Of a stretch of DNA of 64,000 nt, positions 26,814 through 36,493 are shown piece after piece. The stretch lies in the NCBI RefSeq assembly GCF_014651915.1, contig NZ_BMXU01000001.1, positions 1-64,000 of the forward strand. The letters run 5' to 3'. A program made the position numbers and the translations under genes. Source of the DNA: Parvularcula lutaonensis. GTDB taxonomy: Bacteria > Pseudomonadota > Alphaproteobacteria > Caulobacterales > Parvularculaceae. The notes under the pieces are model-generated. The model was given only the letters and a program-made list of their open reading frames with translations, did not search any database and was not told where the DNA came from. Numbering within the stretch: position 1 is the first letter of the stretch; each line of letters begins with the position of its first letter.

Positions 26814-28415
26814 GTGCCGATCATCGAGACGCAGCTCGACACCGCGAGCGAGGAGTTCCGCCGCCGCCTGGGCGAGATGGAACCCCTGATCGAGGAACTG
26901 AAGGCCAAGGTCGCCGAGGCGCGCGAGGGCGGTGGCCCCGAGCGCAACGCCCGGCACAAGAAGCGCGGAAAGATGCTGGCACGGGAGCGGATCAACGCGC
27001 TCATCGATCCGGGATCTGATTTTCTTGAGATCGGCCAACTCGCTGCGAACGGCATGTATTCTGGCGATATCCACTGCGCCGGGATCATCTCCGGCGTCGG
27101 CCAGGTCGAGGGGCGTCAGTGCCTGATCGCCGCCAATGACCCGACGGTGAAGGGCGGCACCTATCACCCGATGACGGTGAAGAAGCACCTCCGCGCCCAG
27201 GAAATTGCCGACGAGAATCGGCTGCCCTGTCTCTACCTCGTCGAATCGGGCGGGGCTTTCCTGCCGATGCAGGACGAGGTCTTTCCGGACAAGGACGATT
27301 TCGGCCGCATCTTCTACAACCAGGCGCGGATGAGCGCCAAAAGCATCCCGCAGATCTCCGTCGTCCACGGATCATCCACGGCGGGCGGTGCCTATGTCCC
27401 GGCCATGTCTGACGAGACAGTCATCGTTAAGGAGCAGGGGACCATCTTCCTCGCGGGCCCGCCCCTCGTGAAGGCCGCTACCTCCGAAGTGGTGAGTGCC
27501 GAGGAACTGGGCGGCGGCGATGTCCATACCCGCATCTCCGGCGTCTCGGACCACCTTGCCGACAACGACCGTCACGCCCTAGCGATCGCACGGGAGATCG
27601 TCGCGACCCTGCCGATGGGACCGAGCTTCGAACATTTCGAGTTCGACGATCCGCTCTACCCGGCCCACGAGCTTCGCGGCACGGCGGAGACGGACCTGCG
27701 CCGCCCGTTTGATATCAAGGAGATCATTGCGCGGATCGTCGACGGCTCGCGCTTCCACGAGTTCAAGGCCCGCTACGGCGAAACCCTTGTCTGCGGCTTT
27801 GCAGAGATCGAGGGCATGCCGGTCGCGATTCTCGGCAATAACGGCGTGCTCTTCGCGGAAAGTGCGCAGAAGGGCGCCCACTTCATCGAACTGGCCTGCG
27901 CCCGGAAGATCCCGCTTCTCTTCCTTCAGAACATTACCGGCTTCATGGTCGGCAAGGAGGCCGAACACGGCGGCATTGCCAAGCATGGCGCGAAGCTCGT
28001 CACTGCCGTCTCCTGCGCCAATGTGCCGAAGATCACCGTCATCGTCGGCGGCTCCTACGGCGCGGGCAATTACGGCATGTGCGGCAGGGCCTACGGCCCG
28101 CGCTTCCTCTATATGTGGCCCAATGCCCGCATCTCCGTTATGGGCGGCAGCGCGGCGGCGAACGTTCTCGCCACCGTCCGCGAGGATGCCATGGCCGCGA
28201 GAGGCCAGACGTGGACGGAGGAAGAGCGCAACGCCTTCAAACGTCCGATCGAGGAGCAGTTCGAGGAGCAGGGCTCGCCCTACTACTCCACCGCTCGCCT
28301 CTGGGACGACGGTATTATCGACCCGGCGGACACCCGCCACGTCGTCGGCATGTCTCTCCGCGCAGCGCTCAACGCCCCGATCGAGGAAACGCGCTTCGGC
28401 GTGTTCCGGATGTAG
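26814..28415 (+). CDS. mccB: Methylcrotonyl-CoA carboxylase, carboxyltransferase (beta) subunit
   Basis: The protein is 533 residues, starting at a GTG preceded by AGAGGGAG. It is a two-domain crotonase-fold carboxyltransferase: [21 protein letters not shown] and [18 protein letters not shown] in the N-domain, [21 protein letters not shown] and [20 protein letters not shown] in the C-domain. These segments match MCC beta more closely than propionyl-CoA carboxylase. It transfers carboxyl from biotin to 3-methylcrotonyl-CoA in leucine degradation. The alpha subunit starts 11 bases downstream. Confidence 0.94.
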   Translation: MPIIETQLDTASEEFRRRLGEMEPLIEELKAKVAEAREGGGPERNARHKKRGKMLARERINALIDPGSDFLEIGQLAANGMYSGDIHCAGIISGVGQVEGRQCLIAANDPTVKGGTYHPMTVKKHLRAQEIADENRLPCLYLVESGGAFLPMQDEVFPDKDDFGRIFYNQARMSAKSIPQISVVHGSSTAGGAYVPAMSDETVIVKEQGTIFLAGPPLVKAATSEVVSAEELGGGDVHTRISGVSDHLADNDRHALAIAREIVATLPMGPSFEHFEFDDPLYPAHELRGTAETDLRRPFDIKEIIARIVDGSRFHEFKARYGETLVCGFAEIEGMPVAILGNNGVLFAESAQKGAHFIELACARKIPLLFLQNITGFMVGKEAEHGGIAKHGAKLVTAVSCANVPKITVIVGGSYGAGNYGMCGRAYGPRFLYMWPNARISVMGGSAAANVLATVREDAMAARGQTWTEEERNAFKRPIEEQFEEQGSPYYSTARLWDDGIIDPADTRHVVGMSLRAALNAPIEETRFGVFRM

Positions 28416-28426
28416 GAGGTCCACGG

Positions 28427-30385
28427 ATGTTCAAGAAACTCCTTATCGCCAACAGGGGCGAGATCGCCTGCCGGGTCATCAAGACGGCGCGCCGCCTCGG
28501 CGTAAAGACCGTGGCCGTTTATTCAGACGCGGACAAACACGCCCTTCACGTGCGGATGGCGGACGAAGCTTACCACCTCGGCCCGCCCGCAGCTTCGGAG
28601 AGCTATCTCCTCTCAGGCAAGATCATCGAGGTCGCCAAGTCCTGCGGGGCAGAGGCGATCCACCCCGGCTACGGCTTCCTGTCAGAGAATGCAGGCTTCA
28701 GCCGCGCCTGTGAGGAAGCGGGCATCGCCTTCGTCGGCCCCAAGCCGCACACGATCGAAGCCATGGGATCGAAGGCGAAAGCCAAGGAGCTCATGGGCAA
28801 GGCCGGCGTGCCGATGCTCCAGGGCTATCAGGGTGAGGATCAATCCCTCGCCACCTTCAAGGCCGAGGCCGAGCGTATCGGCTACCCCGTCCTTCTGAAG
28901 GCGGCTGCCGGCGGCGGCGGCAAGGGTATGCGGATCGTCGAGCGGCCCGAGGACCTTGAAGGCGAACTTGAAAGCGCCAAGCGCGAGGCAAAATCAGCCT
29001 TCGGCGATGACCGCTTTATCGTCGAGAAATTCCTGGCAGCGCCGCGGCATGTGGAGGTGCAGGTCTTCGGGGACAGCCATGGCAATGTCGTCCACCTGTT
29101 CGAACGTGATTGCTCCGTCCAGCGACGTTACCAGAAAGTGATCGAGGAGGCTCCTGCTCCCAACATCCCTGATGCCACGCGCGCCGCGTTGCACAAGGCT
29201 GCCGTCGATGCCGCGAGGGCCGTTGACTATGTCGGCGCGGGTACCGTCGAGTTCCTTTATGACGGCAAGGACGGCGTCTACTTCATGGAGATGAACACCC
29301 GACTGCAGGTCGAACATCCGGTAACGGAGGAAATTACCGGCATCGACCTCGTCGAATGGCAGCTTCGCGCCGCCGCTGGTGAGCCGGTCCCCCTCAGGCA
29401 GGACGAGATCCAGCAGCGCGGCCACGCTGTCGAAGCGCGTCTTTATGCCGAGGATCCCGAAGAGAACTACCTGCCGCAAATCGGCCGCCTGACGCGCTTC
29501 GATTTCGGCGAACTTTCCGGTGAGAGCGGCGCACCCCTGCGGCTCGACACGGGCGTCGCGCCCGGCGATGCGATCACCCCCTTCTACGACCCGATGATCG
29601 CAAAGGTTATCACCTATGCCGAAACCCGTGAGGACGCCGTGGCAAGCCTCGCCAATGCCCTCGCAACGGCGGATATCGGCGGGCTCGTCACCAACCGCGA
29701 CTTCCTCGTCCGTATCCTGCGGCACCCTGAGTTCCGTGAAGCTCCGCCTACGACAAAGTTTCTGTCCGAGCACGACCTCGCCACGGGAGAGAACGACATC
29801 TCGGACGCGGCGCTCATCGCTGCCGCTATCGTCGCGGCGTCCGACGGGGGCGATCCCGAAGACGCGCTCGGCTTCCGCCTCAACGCGGCCAAGGCACTAG
29901 CGATGACGCTCGTACGCAACCGCAAGCCGGTGGATGTCACCGTGCGCAAGGACGGCCGCGACTGGACCGCAAGCTTTGACGGCGAGGATGTGCCTGTCGA
30001 GGTCGCCATGGCCGGCGAAAGCTTCACCGTCATTTCCGGCGAAAGCTCGAAGGATGTCGAGTGGGGGTGGTCCGATGGCCATGCCGTCTTCCTGACGGCG
30101 GGCGGCGAAACCCTCCGTGTGCCGCTCTTTGATCCCTTTGTCGAGGCAGGCGCGGCGGATGCCGAGGCGGCAGCCCTTTCCTCGCCCATGCCTGCCACGG
30201 TGACAGGCGTCATGGTCAGGGAAGGCGACACTGTCTCCGCGGGCCAGCCGCTTGTCACCCTCGAGGCGATGAAGATGGAGACCGTCATCAAGGCACCCCA
30301 TGACGGGACCATTTCGGCGGTGCACTTCGCAAAGGGTGAGAGTGCACCGAAGGGCGCGCAGCTCGCGGAGATGGCCACAGGGTAG
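28427..30385 (+). CDS. mccA: Methylcrotonyl-CoA carboxylase, biotin carboxylase/carrier (alpha) subunit
   Basis: The protein is 652 residues, starting MFKKLLIANRGEIACRVIK at 28427 with TAGGAGG about 7 bases upstream. The biotin carboxylase domain (1-450) has the ATP-grasp glycine loop AAAGGGGKGM, the EAMGSKAKAK segment and the catalytic EMNTRLQVEHPVTE. The C-terminal biotinyl domain carries LEAMKMET with the biotinylated lysine near residue 616. With mccB it forms the holoenzyme making 3-methylglutaconyl-CoA. The hydratase and HMG-CoA lyase that finish the pathway are not in the window. Confidence 0.95.
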   Translation: MFKKLLIANRGEIACRVIKTARRLGVKTVAVYSDADKHALHVRMADEAYHLGPPAASESYLLSGKIIEVAKSCGAEAIHPGYGFLSENAGFSRACEEAGIAFVGPKPHTIEAMGSKAKAKELMGKAGVPMLQGYQGEDQSLATFKAEAERIGYPVLLKAAAGGGGKGMRIVERPEDLEGELESAKREAKSAFGDDRFIVEKFLAAPRHVEVQVFGDSHGNVVHLFERDCSVQRRYQKVIEEAPAPNIPDATRAALHKAAVDAARAVDYVGAGTVEFLYDGKDGVYFMEMNTRLQVEHPVTEEITGIDLVEWQLRAAAGEPVPLRQDEIQQRGHAVEARLYAEDPEENYLPQIGRLTRFDFGELSGESGAPLRLDTGVAPGDAITPFYDPMIAKVITYAETREDAVASLANALATADIGGLVTNRDFLVRILRHPEFREAPPTTKFLSEHDLATGENDISDAALIAAAIVAASDGGDPEDALGFRLNAAKALAMTLVRNRKPVDVTVRKDGRDWTASFDGEDVPVEVAMAGESFTVISGESSKDVEWGWSDGHAVFLTAGGETLRVPLFDPFVEAGAADAEAAALSSPMPATVTGVMVREGDTVSAGQPLVTLEAMKMETVIKAPHDGTISAVHFAKGESAPKGAQLAEMATG

Positions 30386-30398
30386 GACGCGCTGCGTC

Positions 30399-31574
30399 CT
30401 ATTCCAGCCTGTTCCGGTCACGGAAGGTGATGATCTGGAGCTTGTCTTCCCCGACATGCTCCGCCACCGCGCGGTCGAGCTCGAGGCGGCTGAACCGGAA
30501 CCACTCATTGTCCTCGAGCACGCGCCGCGTTTCGCCCGCAACTCCGCCCATGGCACCGATATAGCCCGAGATCGCGAAGACAAGGCCCGAGCCGGCGGCA
30601 AGGAGGAATTCCTCGCTCGCGCGCTCCGGGAACAGCCGCGCGGAGACCAGCGCGCCGACCACGATGACAGCAATCGTCAGGACAAATCCGCCTGCGGAAT
30701 AAAGGGTTGCGTTTCGGTTCGCCTGGTACATCTGGTTCCGCACAAGGCGCTCGGAAAGCAGGAGCCTTTGGGCCAGCCAGTGATAGGCCAGGGTCCAGAT
30801 CGCCGCCTCTTCCTTCAGCTCCTCGACCTGGTTCATCCGCTTGTTGCGCTCGACATTGAGTGCCTGGCGCTTGGCCACCTGGAAGTTCTGGTTGAGCTGC
30901 GAGAACCGGCTGGTGATCGTGTTGTCAAAGCCCAGCAGGTTCCTCTGCTGGGCGAACTTGTAAGGCCACTGATAGATCAGCGTCAGCACGAAGACGCCAA
31001 GCAGGGCCGCCATCGGCCAGGCCAGCACCTGCGCCGAACGCGGGCCAATCATCGGGATCTCGATTGTCTCGCTCGGCATCAGGTCGTGGATACCGAGGGC
31101 GACCATCGCCGACAGAAGGGCGATCAACGGCGTGTACCAGAGAAGCAGGCGGCGTGCATTGTCATTGAGGACCCGTCGGAAGTCCGATGACCATTTGACG
31201 AAGCCCGCATCCTCGCTGCCCACATGGACGCCGAGGGAGGCTTCGAGTTCCTGCAGCTCGACTTCCTCGTAGAACAACGAACCCGGCGGGAAGAGCGAGA
31301 AGGGGTGGCGGAAATAGGTCTCGGAGTGCCCGACCATCTCGCGCGCCTTGTCGAGATTGAACTCCGATGCCGACACCACCGGTAGCTTCGGCCGCCCGAT
31401 CTCGCGAAACAGGAAGGTGTAGGGCCTTGCCGGGGTCAGCTCGACCTTGGCAGCTTCGGCGTCACGCCCAGCCTCCGCGACAAGGCTGCCCGACGCTTTG
31501 CGCGCTGCGGTTCCGCCGAAAAGGCGGGCAACGAGGCGTGGGAAGAAGAGTAAAATTCGAATAAGCGCTGCCAT
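30399..31574 (-). CDS. Multi-pass membrane protein, unknown function
   Basis: The protein is 391 residues, convergent with mccA. It has an N-terminal amphipathic basic start, then hydrophobic helices near residues 145-162 (LLLWYTPLIALLSAMVALG), 185-205 (VLAWPMAALLGVFVLTLIY), 300-320 (AGGFVLTIAVIVVGALVSA) and 330-350 (FLLAAGSGLVFAISGYIGAM). A central soluble segment (about 210-270) is helical and charged. I recognise no family. The arrangement suggests an inner-membrane protein with a cytosolic coiled region. Confidence 0.7.
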   Translation of the reverse strand: MAALIRILLFFPRLVARLFGGTAARKASGSLVAEAGRDAEAAKVELTPARPYTFLFREIGRPKLPVVSASEFNLDKAREMVGHSETYFRHPFSLFPPGSLFYEEVELQELEASLGVHVGSEDAGFVKWSSDFRRVLNDNARRLLLWYTPLIALLSAMVALGIHDLMPSETIEIPMIGPRSAQVLAWPMAALLGVFVLTLIYQWPYKFAQQRNLLGFDNTITSRFSQLNQNFQVAKRQALNVERNKRMNQVEELKEEAAIWTLAYHWLAQRLLLSERLVRNQMYQANRNATLYSAGGFVLTIAVIVVGALVSARLFPERASEEFLLAAGSGLVFAISGYIGAMGGVAGETRRVLEDNEWFRFSRLELDRAVAEHVGEDKLQIITFRDRNRLE

Positions 31575-31631
31575 GCTTAACAGATTGACATCTTGCGGGC
31601 ATGAAACAAGGCAGAGCGTCGGAGAAAACGC

Positions 31632-32390
31632 ATGACGGATACCATGAATGGCAGGCTCGCGCTGGTCACCGGCGCTACCTCCGGCATCGGCAAGGCCACG
31701 GCCGAGCGGCTGGTTTCACTGGGTGCCGAAGTGATCGGCACGGGCAGGCGGCTCGAAAGGCTCGAAGCGCTGAAGGACGAACTCGGTGAGCGCTTCCGCT
31801 ACGCCCGGCTCGATATGACCGATGTGGATGCGGTGAAGACCTTCGTGGGCGATCTGAGCCGTACGCCGGATATTCTCGTCAACAATGCTGGCCTCGCGCT
31901 CGGGCTTTCAGGGGCCGATGAAGCGAGCCTCGAGGACTGGGACAGGATGATCGACACCAACATCCGCGGACTCGTCCACATCACCCGCGCACTCCTGCCG
32001 AAGATGAAGCCGATGGAGCGCTCGGACATCATCAACATTTCCTCCGTAGCCGGAAGTTACCCTTATCCCGGCGGCAATGCCTATGGCGCGACCAAGGCCT
32101 TCGTGACGCAGTTCTCGCTGAACCTCCGCGCTGATCTGATCGGCTCGAAGGTGCGGGTGACGTCGGTGGAGCCGGGGCTGACGGAGACGGAGTTCTCTGA
32201 AGTGCGCTTTGCCGGGGACAAGGAGAAGGCTGCCAAGGTTTATGAGAACACGGAGCACCTGACCGGCGAGGATATCGCACGGGTGATCTGCGACGTTCTT
32301 GCCCTGCCTGCGCATATCAACATCAACCGGGTCGAGGTCATGCCGGTCTGCCAAGCCTTCGGCGCTTTCAACATCGCGCGGGGGTGCTAG
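31632..32390 (+). CDS. Short-chain dehydrogenase, YdfG-like
   Basis: The protein is 252 residues with GGAGA 6 bases before the ATG. It is a classical SDR: the cofactor loop TGATSGIGKA, the NNAG motif (LVNNAGLALG), the catalytic Ser in INISSVAGSYPYPGG and YGATK with the Tyr/Lys pair. The arginines after the second strand (GTGRRLERLE) favour NADP(H). It resembles YdfG-type 3-hydroxy acid/serine dehydrogenases (PGLTETEFSEVRFAGD). It precedes a small membrane-protein gene by 2 bases. Confidence 0.9.
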   Translation: MTDTMNGRLALVTGATSGIGKATAERLVSLGAEVIGTGRRLERLEALKDELGERFRYARLDMTDVDAVKTFVGDLSRTPDILVNNAGLALGLSGADEASLEDWDRMIDTNIRGLVHITRALLPKMKPMERSDIINISSVAGSYPYPGGNAYGATKAFVTQFSLNLRADLIGSKVRVTSVEPGLTETEFSEVRFAGDKEKAAKVYENTEHLTGEDIARVICDVLALPAHININRVEVMPVCQAFGAFNIARGC

Positions 32391-32392
32391 GG

Positions 32393-32812
32393 ATGGAGCT
32401 GACTCAGGAAGTCATCCGGAACCTGCTGACCGCCTGCGTTTTCGGCAGCATTATCTTCTTCCCAACTGTTGTCGCGCCAGTGGTGTTCCGCGTCCTCGAT
32501 GGCGACCAGGCAAGCGACGTCCTGCGCCAGCTTTTCCCGCGCTACTACCTGTTCCTGATCATCACCTCGGGCCTCGGGGCACTCGCCTCTTGGGGCGAGC
32601 CGATGCAGGCGGCGGGTCTCGCGTTCATCAGCCTGACGACGGTCTTTGTGCGGCAGGTCCTCACCCCGAAGATCAACGAATGGCGCGATGCCGAGATGGA
32701 CGGCGACGCAGCTGCAGGCGCGAAGTTCAAGCGCGGCCACCGGATCTCGGTGGTGCTGAACCTCGTCCAGCTCCTGATCGCGGGTGCCGTTCTCGCGAGG
32801 GTGGCGGGTTAG
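32393..32812 (+). CDS. DUF4149-like small membrane protein
   Basis: The protein is 139 residues from the ATG at 32393, or 142 from a GTG at 32384. It has four hydrophobic helices: LTACVFGSIIFFPTVVAPVVF, YLFLIITSGLGALASW, ALAFISLTTVF-like AGLAFISLTTVFV, and LVQLLIAGAVLARV. PTVVAPVVFRVL followed by a TPKINEWRD loop matches the DUF4149 pattern. The function is unknown. It is co-transcribed with the SDR. Confidence 0.7.
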   Translation: MELTQEVIRNLLTACVFGSIIFFPTVVAPVVFRVLDGDQASDVLRQLFPRYYLFLIITSGLGALASWGEPMQAAGLAFISLTTVFVRQVLTPKINEWRDAEMDGDAAAGAKFKRGHRISVVLNLVQLLIAGAVLARVAG

Positions 32813-32815
32813 TCA

Positions 32816-33182
32816 GTGCACGTCATCTAGATCGTCACGGCGATTGCAGTGCTCGCCCTCATTGCGGCCTGGCCGTTGCGTCTCGTTTTCGGCGACGGCG
32901 GTGAGCAAATCGTATTGTACTTCGGCGCTGGCATGGCAGTGACTTATCGAGTTATCGCCTTTTGGCGTGGGGAGGGGAGAGTATATCTCTGCCCTCCTCT
33001 CGATCCTTTACACGGCAGTCGTTTGCGTAGCCTTGCATTCGCTGAATATCCGAATGTCGTACGAGATCTTCGGCTCCCGCAGTCCTGACTTTCAATCCAA
33101 GGGAGAAATGGTCGTCCTGTGAGTATCAGTGGCCGCAGCGATCGTTGGGGTCACTGCGGTGCTGATAATCGTCATTACTTAG
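32816..33182 (+). pseudogene. Decayed small membrane-protein gene with three lesions
   Basis: Reading from a GTG at 32816, the fifth codon is TAG (32828-32830). The same frame then encodes a membrane-protein-like stretch (IVTAIAVLALIAAW, then YFGAGMAVTYRVIAFW). At the G-run near 32971-32977 the sensible reading moves to another frame (consistent with one extra base), giving EYISALLSILYTAVVCVAL and SYEIFGSRSPDFQSKGEMVVL. A TGA at 33120-33122 interrupts it, and another hydrophobic helix (VAAAIVGVTAVLIIVIT) follows to a TAG at 33180. Two stops, each one base from a Trp codon, plus a frameshift mark a broken gene. Confidence 0.65.
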
Positions 33183-33218
33183 ACTAATGTTGTTTGGTTT
33201 TTGTCTCGCAGGGATTGA

Positions 33219-34040
33219 CTACTCCGACTTCATCACTTCCTCATCGGGAAAGCCCACAATATGGAACCCGGCATCCACATGAAGCACTTCGCCTGTGATC
33301 GACTTTCCGAGGGCTGACAAAAGATAGAGCGCGCAGCCCGCAACGCCTGCCGGGTCCGTGTCCTCGCGCAGGGGAGCCCACTTACGGCCTTCGGACAGCA
33401 GCGACCGCCCGCCCGAGATACCGCCCAGCGAAAGCGTCTTGATCGCACCAGCCGAAATCGCGTTGCAGCGGATGCCTTTCGGTCCGAGATCCCGCGCGAT
33501 ATAGCGGGTGGAGGCTTCAAGCGCCGCTTTCGCCACACCCATCACATTGTAGCTCGGGATCACGCGCTCGGAACCGAGATAGGTCAGCGTCACCAAGGAG
33601 CCACCGGGCGCCATCATCGGCGCGGCGCGGCGCGCGGCATCGACAAAGCTAAACGCGGAGATGTCCATCGAGCGGGCGAAGTTCGCGCGGGTCGTGTTCT
33701 CGACAAAGGAGCCCTTGAGCTCATCCTTGTCCGAGAAGGCGATGGCGTGGACGAGGCCGTGCATCTCGCCCCATTCGTCCTTGATGGTGCTGAACACCTT
33801 CTCCATCGACTCGTCGGAGGTGACGTCGCAGTGCAGCATCAGCTTGACGCCCAGCTCTTCGGCCAGCGGGCGCACGCGCTTCTCCATCGCCTCGATGTAG
33901 GTGAAGCCCAGCTCGGCCCCCTGCGCCGCCAGCTGCTGGGCGATGGCCCAGGCGATCGAGTTCTTGTTCGCGACCCCCATGACAAGGACCTTGTTGCCCT
34001 TCATCAGGTCACCGGTCGGGTAGGTGGTCTCGTCGCTCAT
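33219..34040 (-). CDS. fabI: Enoyl-[acyl-carrier-protein] reductase (NADH)
   Basis: The protein is 273 residues, starting MSDETTYPTGDLMKGNKVL at 34040 with GGAGAG about 6 bases upstream. The FabI features are VMGVANKNSIAWAIAQQLA, the catalytic Tyr/Lys region TLTYLGSERVIPSYNVMGVAKAALEA split over the active site, and RCNAISAGAIKTLSLGGISG. It reduces enoyl-ACP in the final step of fatty-acid elongation and is the type of enzyme inhibited by triclosan. It is near fabB and fabA but separated by three unrelated genes. Confidence 0.96.
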   Translation of the reverse strand: MSDETTYPTGDLMKGNKVLVMGVANKNSIAWAIAQQLAAQGAELGFTYIEAMEKRVRPLAEELGVKLMLHCDVTSDESMEKVFSTIKDEWGEMHGLVHAIAFSDKDELKGSFVENTTRANFARSMDISAFSFVDAARRAAPMMAPGGSLVTLTYLGSERVIPSYNVMGVAKAALEASTRYIARDLGPKGIRCNAISAGAIKTLSLGGISGGRSLLSEGRKWAPLREDTDPAGVAGCALYLLSALGKSITGEVLHVDAGFHIVGFPDEEVMKSE

Positions 34041-34273
34041 CGGGTCTCTCCAAAGTCCTGTCCGCTGGGCAATACCGGAGTGCGCGGGTGAGGCCAAGTC
34101 GCGCCGGCGGTTCACTTGGACGCCAAGTTTCGGGACCCGATGTTCGCCGCGCTGGCGACCAATGTCATGCGCTGCATCTCCACCGCCTGCGCGAAGCGAG
34201 TGTCCAGGTCGCGTTCGGCGTGACGAAGCTCGAAGCCATTCCCGTAACTCCGGAAATGGACTTCGTCGCCTGA

Positions 34274-35155
34274 TTAGGGACCTGAAGGGTCTGGGTTGAG
34301 GGCTGTTGCCCGCGCCTGGGCGATGACATCCGCAGCATCCTGGCCAGTTCGGTTGCGTCCGGACTGGTCGAAGGTGGCCGCGCCTTGCTCGACCATGTCG
34401 TAGAAGTCGCGCAGGCCTTGCGCGCTCAAATCATCCGACAGCGCCACATAGAGCTGGTCTAGTTGGCTCGTTGCGCCCGAGAACGCCGCAAGCACGAGTC
34501 CGAAGAAAACCTCGTCTGCCGCCGCATTGGCCGAGCTGTCGAGGGTCGCAATCGCTGGCACTGTGGTCATCGGGTCGAACTGCCCGCCCGCGGAAAACGC
34601 ATCCGCCACCAGCCGGTAGCCAGACTCGACACCGCGGGAAGATATGTTCTGGACGACACCGCCCGCGCGGGCGAGGGCGACATTGAACGCCATTTCCGAA
34701 AGCGGGGTGACCGAAACGGTCATCTGGCCGCCGGTCTGCGGAATATCGATCGGTGCACGGAGGAGGGGCACGTCGTAGCGGTCGCCTGTGGTCTCGTCCT
34801 CGTAGGAGCAGTTGCTCGCTTCGATGATCGCCGGGCCGACATAGTCGTTAACGGTCAGGGTGAAGCGAACGTCTGCGGCGGTTGGCTGGGGGACGGGGTT
34901 GCCGTTGGTGCTGAAGTTCTGGCCCACCACGACACCCGCAGGACGGTAGGAGATATCTGTCAGGGCCGTGCCCACCGGCTCGCGGATGACCACGTCGCAA
35001 TAGGCAAAGCCCTTGGCAACGACACCCGTCACCGTGGTCGAGACGCCCGGAATGTACTCGCCGCCGGGCTCGTCATCGAGAAGGTCTTCGTAGCAGCCGG
35101 TCAGGCCCAGCAACGCGACGGCCGCGATGCCAGTATTGCGAAACGTGCCGAACAT
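34274..35155 (-). CDS. Putative lipoprotein, unknown function
   Basis: The protein is 293 residues. The signal peptide MFGTFRNTGIAAVALLGLTGC ends in a lipobox with lipidated Cys21, followed by an acidic stretch (YEDLLDDEPGG). The rest is beta-rich with repeats of carboxy-terminal helices, and includes a CDV and a NCS cysteine pair. No family is recognised. It is probably anchored in the outer membrane. The 233 bases between it and fabI contain no convincing gene. Confidence 0.7.
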   Translation of the reverse strand: MFGTFRNTGIAAVALLGLTGCYEDLLDDEPGGEYIPGVSTTVTGVVAKGFAYCDVVIREPVGTALTDISYRPAGVVVGQNFSTNGNPVPQPTAADVRFTLTVNDYVGPAIIEASNCSYEDETTGDRYDVPLLRAPIDIPQTGGQMTVSVTPLSEMAFNVALARAGGVVQNISSRGVESGYRLVADAFSAGGQFDPMTTVPAIATLDSSANAAADEVFFGLVLAAFSGATSQLDQLYVALSDDLSAQGLRDFYDMVEQGAATFDQSGRNRTGQDAADVIAQARATALNPDPSGP

Positions 35156-35234
35156 TCTCTCTTCCTTTTCTGCCCCGTGCCCGGACTATCAAGAAAGTCT
35201 GAACCGCTGGCATCGCCGGAGAGAAGAAGTCGCA

Positions 35235-35699
35235 TCACCTTGGTAAGGTTAAATTCGGTCTTGCTGCGTGGCCACCGAACCAGCCCCGGCGCCTTTTCAG
35301 GAAGAGCGCTACACTGACGATCAGGCCGGCGGCATAGGAGGCGATGCAGGCATCGACCACATAGGTCATCCAGCTTGCATGGACCCCGTAAAGGTCTGGC
35401 GCCCAGACATCGGGCGGCACCTGCCAGAGCGCCTGCGCCAAGTCCTGTACGACGCAGCGATTGCCTGCGACAAGGCGCTGCGCCTCGACCCCCAGGGGCA
35501 GGCTCGCGATGCCCCAATAGATCCAGTCCGCCCGGTCCTTCCATGCCCGCCACGCCATCACTGGCCCGCTGGCGAAGACCAGCGCTGTAAGAGCCGTATG
35601 GAGGCTGAGGAGGAGGTGGATCGCCCAAGCGTTCTCCGCCGGCATTTCGGGCGGCGTCATGAAGGGCCAGATGGTCGGCAGCGCCTCCGCCCCGGTCAT
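35235..35699 (-). CDS. Small multi-pass membrane protein
   Basis: The protein is 154 residues from the ATG at 35699 (a GTG at 35714 is possible). Helices are seen at NAWAIHLLLSLHTALTALVFA, a segment around DRADWIYWGIASLPL, and the C-terminal SWMTYVVDACIASYAAGLIVSVALF. A short basic tail (LKRRRGWFGGHAARP) follows. No family is recognised. It lies downstream of the ankyrin-repeat gene by about 45 bases and may share its transcript. Confidence 0.55.
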   Translation of the reverse strand: MTGAEALPTIWPFMTPPEMPAENAWAIHLLLSLHTALTALVFASGPVMAWRAWKDRADWIYWGIASLPLGVEAQRLVAGNRCVVQDLAQALWQVPPDVWAPDLYGVHASWMTYVVDACIASYAAGLIVSVALFLKRRRGWFGGHAARPNLTLPR

Positions 35700-35744
35700 G
35701 CCTGTGTCCCGCACCGATCGCGCAGCCCGTTCCGCATGGCCATG

Positions 35745-36488
35745 TCAGTCCTCGGTACTCGACAGCGGACGGTAGCCGCCCATCAGGTTGCGCTCCATGC
35801 CATTGCCCCAGCCCGCGCCGTGGTCGGAGGTCAGCTCCGACACTTGCTTTTGCGAAATTCGGTGGTCGCCATAGGCGAGAAGTGCCAGAACCGAGCCTGG
35901 CCTGAGATGCATGCTGGCCCAGCCGAGCGGGGTGTCGCCATGGGCGTCACGGCGCTCCTTGTCCGCTCCCCGGTCCAGCAGCAGGCGAATGATCTCCGGG
36001 TCGGCATAGGCGGCGGCACGGTGGAGTGGCGTCTCGCCCCGTGTCCGCACGTCCCGCATGAAGGCATCGGTGGGCATGTTGTCCGCCGTCTGCGCATTGG
36101 GGTTTGCCCCATGGTCAAGCAGCACGCGCACCGTATAGATGAAATGCGGCCTGTTGGCCTTGCAGAGCGCCGAATGAAGCGCCGTCTCCCGAGAGCGCGG
36201 AAGCTGGTGGTTGGGGTCTGCGCCAAGGCCGAGCAGGAAGTCGCAGACCTTCCAGTGTCCGAAGAACGCCGCGCTGTTGAGCCGCGCGCCGAGCGTCTCG
36301 AAAGGGATGGCGCCGCCCCGGTCATGGACCAGGCGCAGCGCCGTTGTGTCATTGTAATAGATGAACCAATCGATCGGGTTCGGAAACGGCGCTGCCAGGC
36401 TCTCCCGCCAGCCATCCTGTTTCATCAGTTCCGTGACGAGATCGGTCCGGCCATCAATGATCAGCCTCAGGATCTCGTCACGGGTCAA
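35745..36488 (-). CDS. Ankyrin-repeat protein
   Basis: The protein is 247 residues, starting at a TTG with GAGGG 9 bases upstream, six bases after the fabB stop. Three to four ankyrin repeats are visible: SRETALHSALCKAN...VRVLLDHGANPNAQ, RGETPLHRAAAYADPEIIRLLLDRGADKERR, and HGDTPLGWASMHL. There is no signal peptide, so it is probably cytosolic and binds a protein partner. Position behind fabA-fabB suggests shared transcription but no functional link can be read from it. Confidence 0.85.
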   Translation of the reverse strand: MTRDEILRLIIDGRTDLVTELMKQDGWRESLAAPFPNPIDWFIYYNDTTALRLVHDRGGAIPFETLGARLNSAAFFGHWKVCDFLLGLGADPNHQLPRSRETALHSALCKANRPHFIYTVRVLLDHGANPNAQTADNMPTDAFMRDVRTRGETPLHRAAAYADPEIIRLLLDRGADKERRDAHGDTPLGWASMHLRPGSVLALLAYGDHRISQKQVSELTSDHGAGWGNGMERNLMGGYRPLSSTED

Positions 36489-36493
36489 GGCCG

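Noticed and set aside
26535-27368. Upstream in-frame extension of ivd
   Set aside because: It is antisense to mccB, and family similarity begins only at the Met at 26534.
34041-34273. Short readings such as AKFRDPMFAALATNV and VQVAFGVTKLEAIPV between fabI and the lipoprotein gene
   Set aside because: The two are in different frames and lack good starts; a decayed gene is possible, but evidence is too thin to list.
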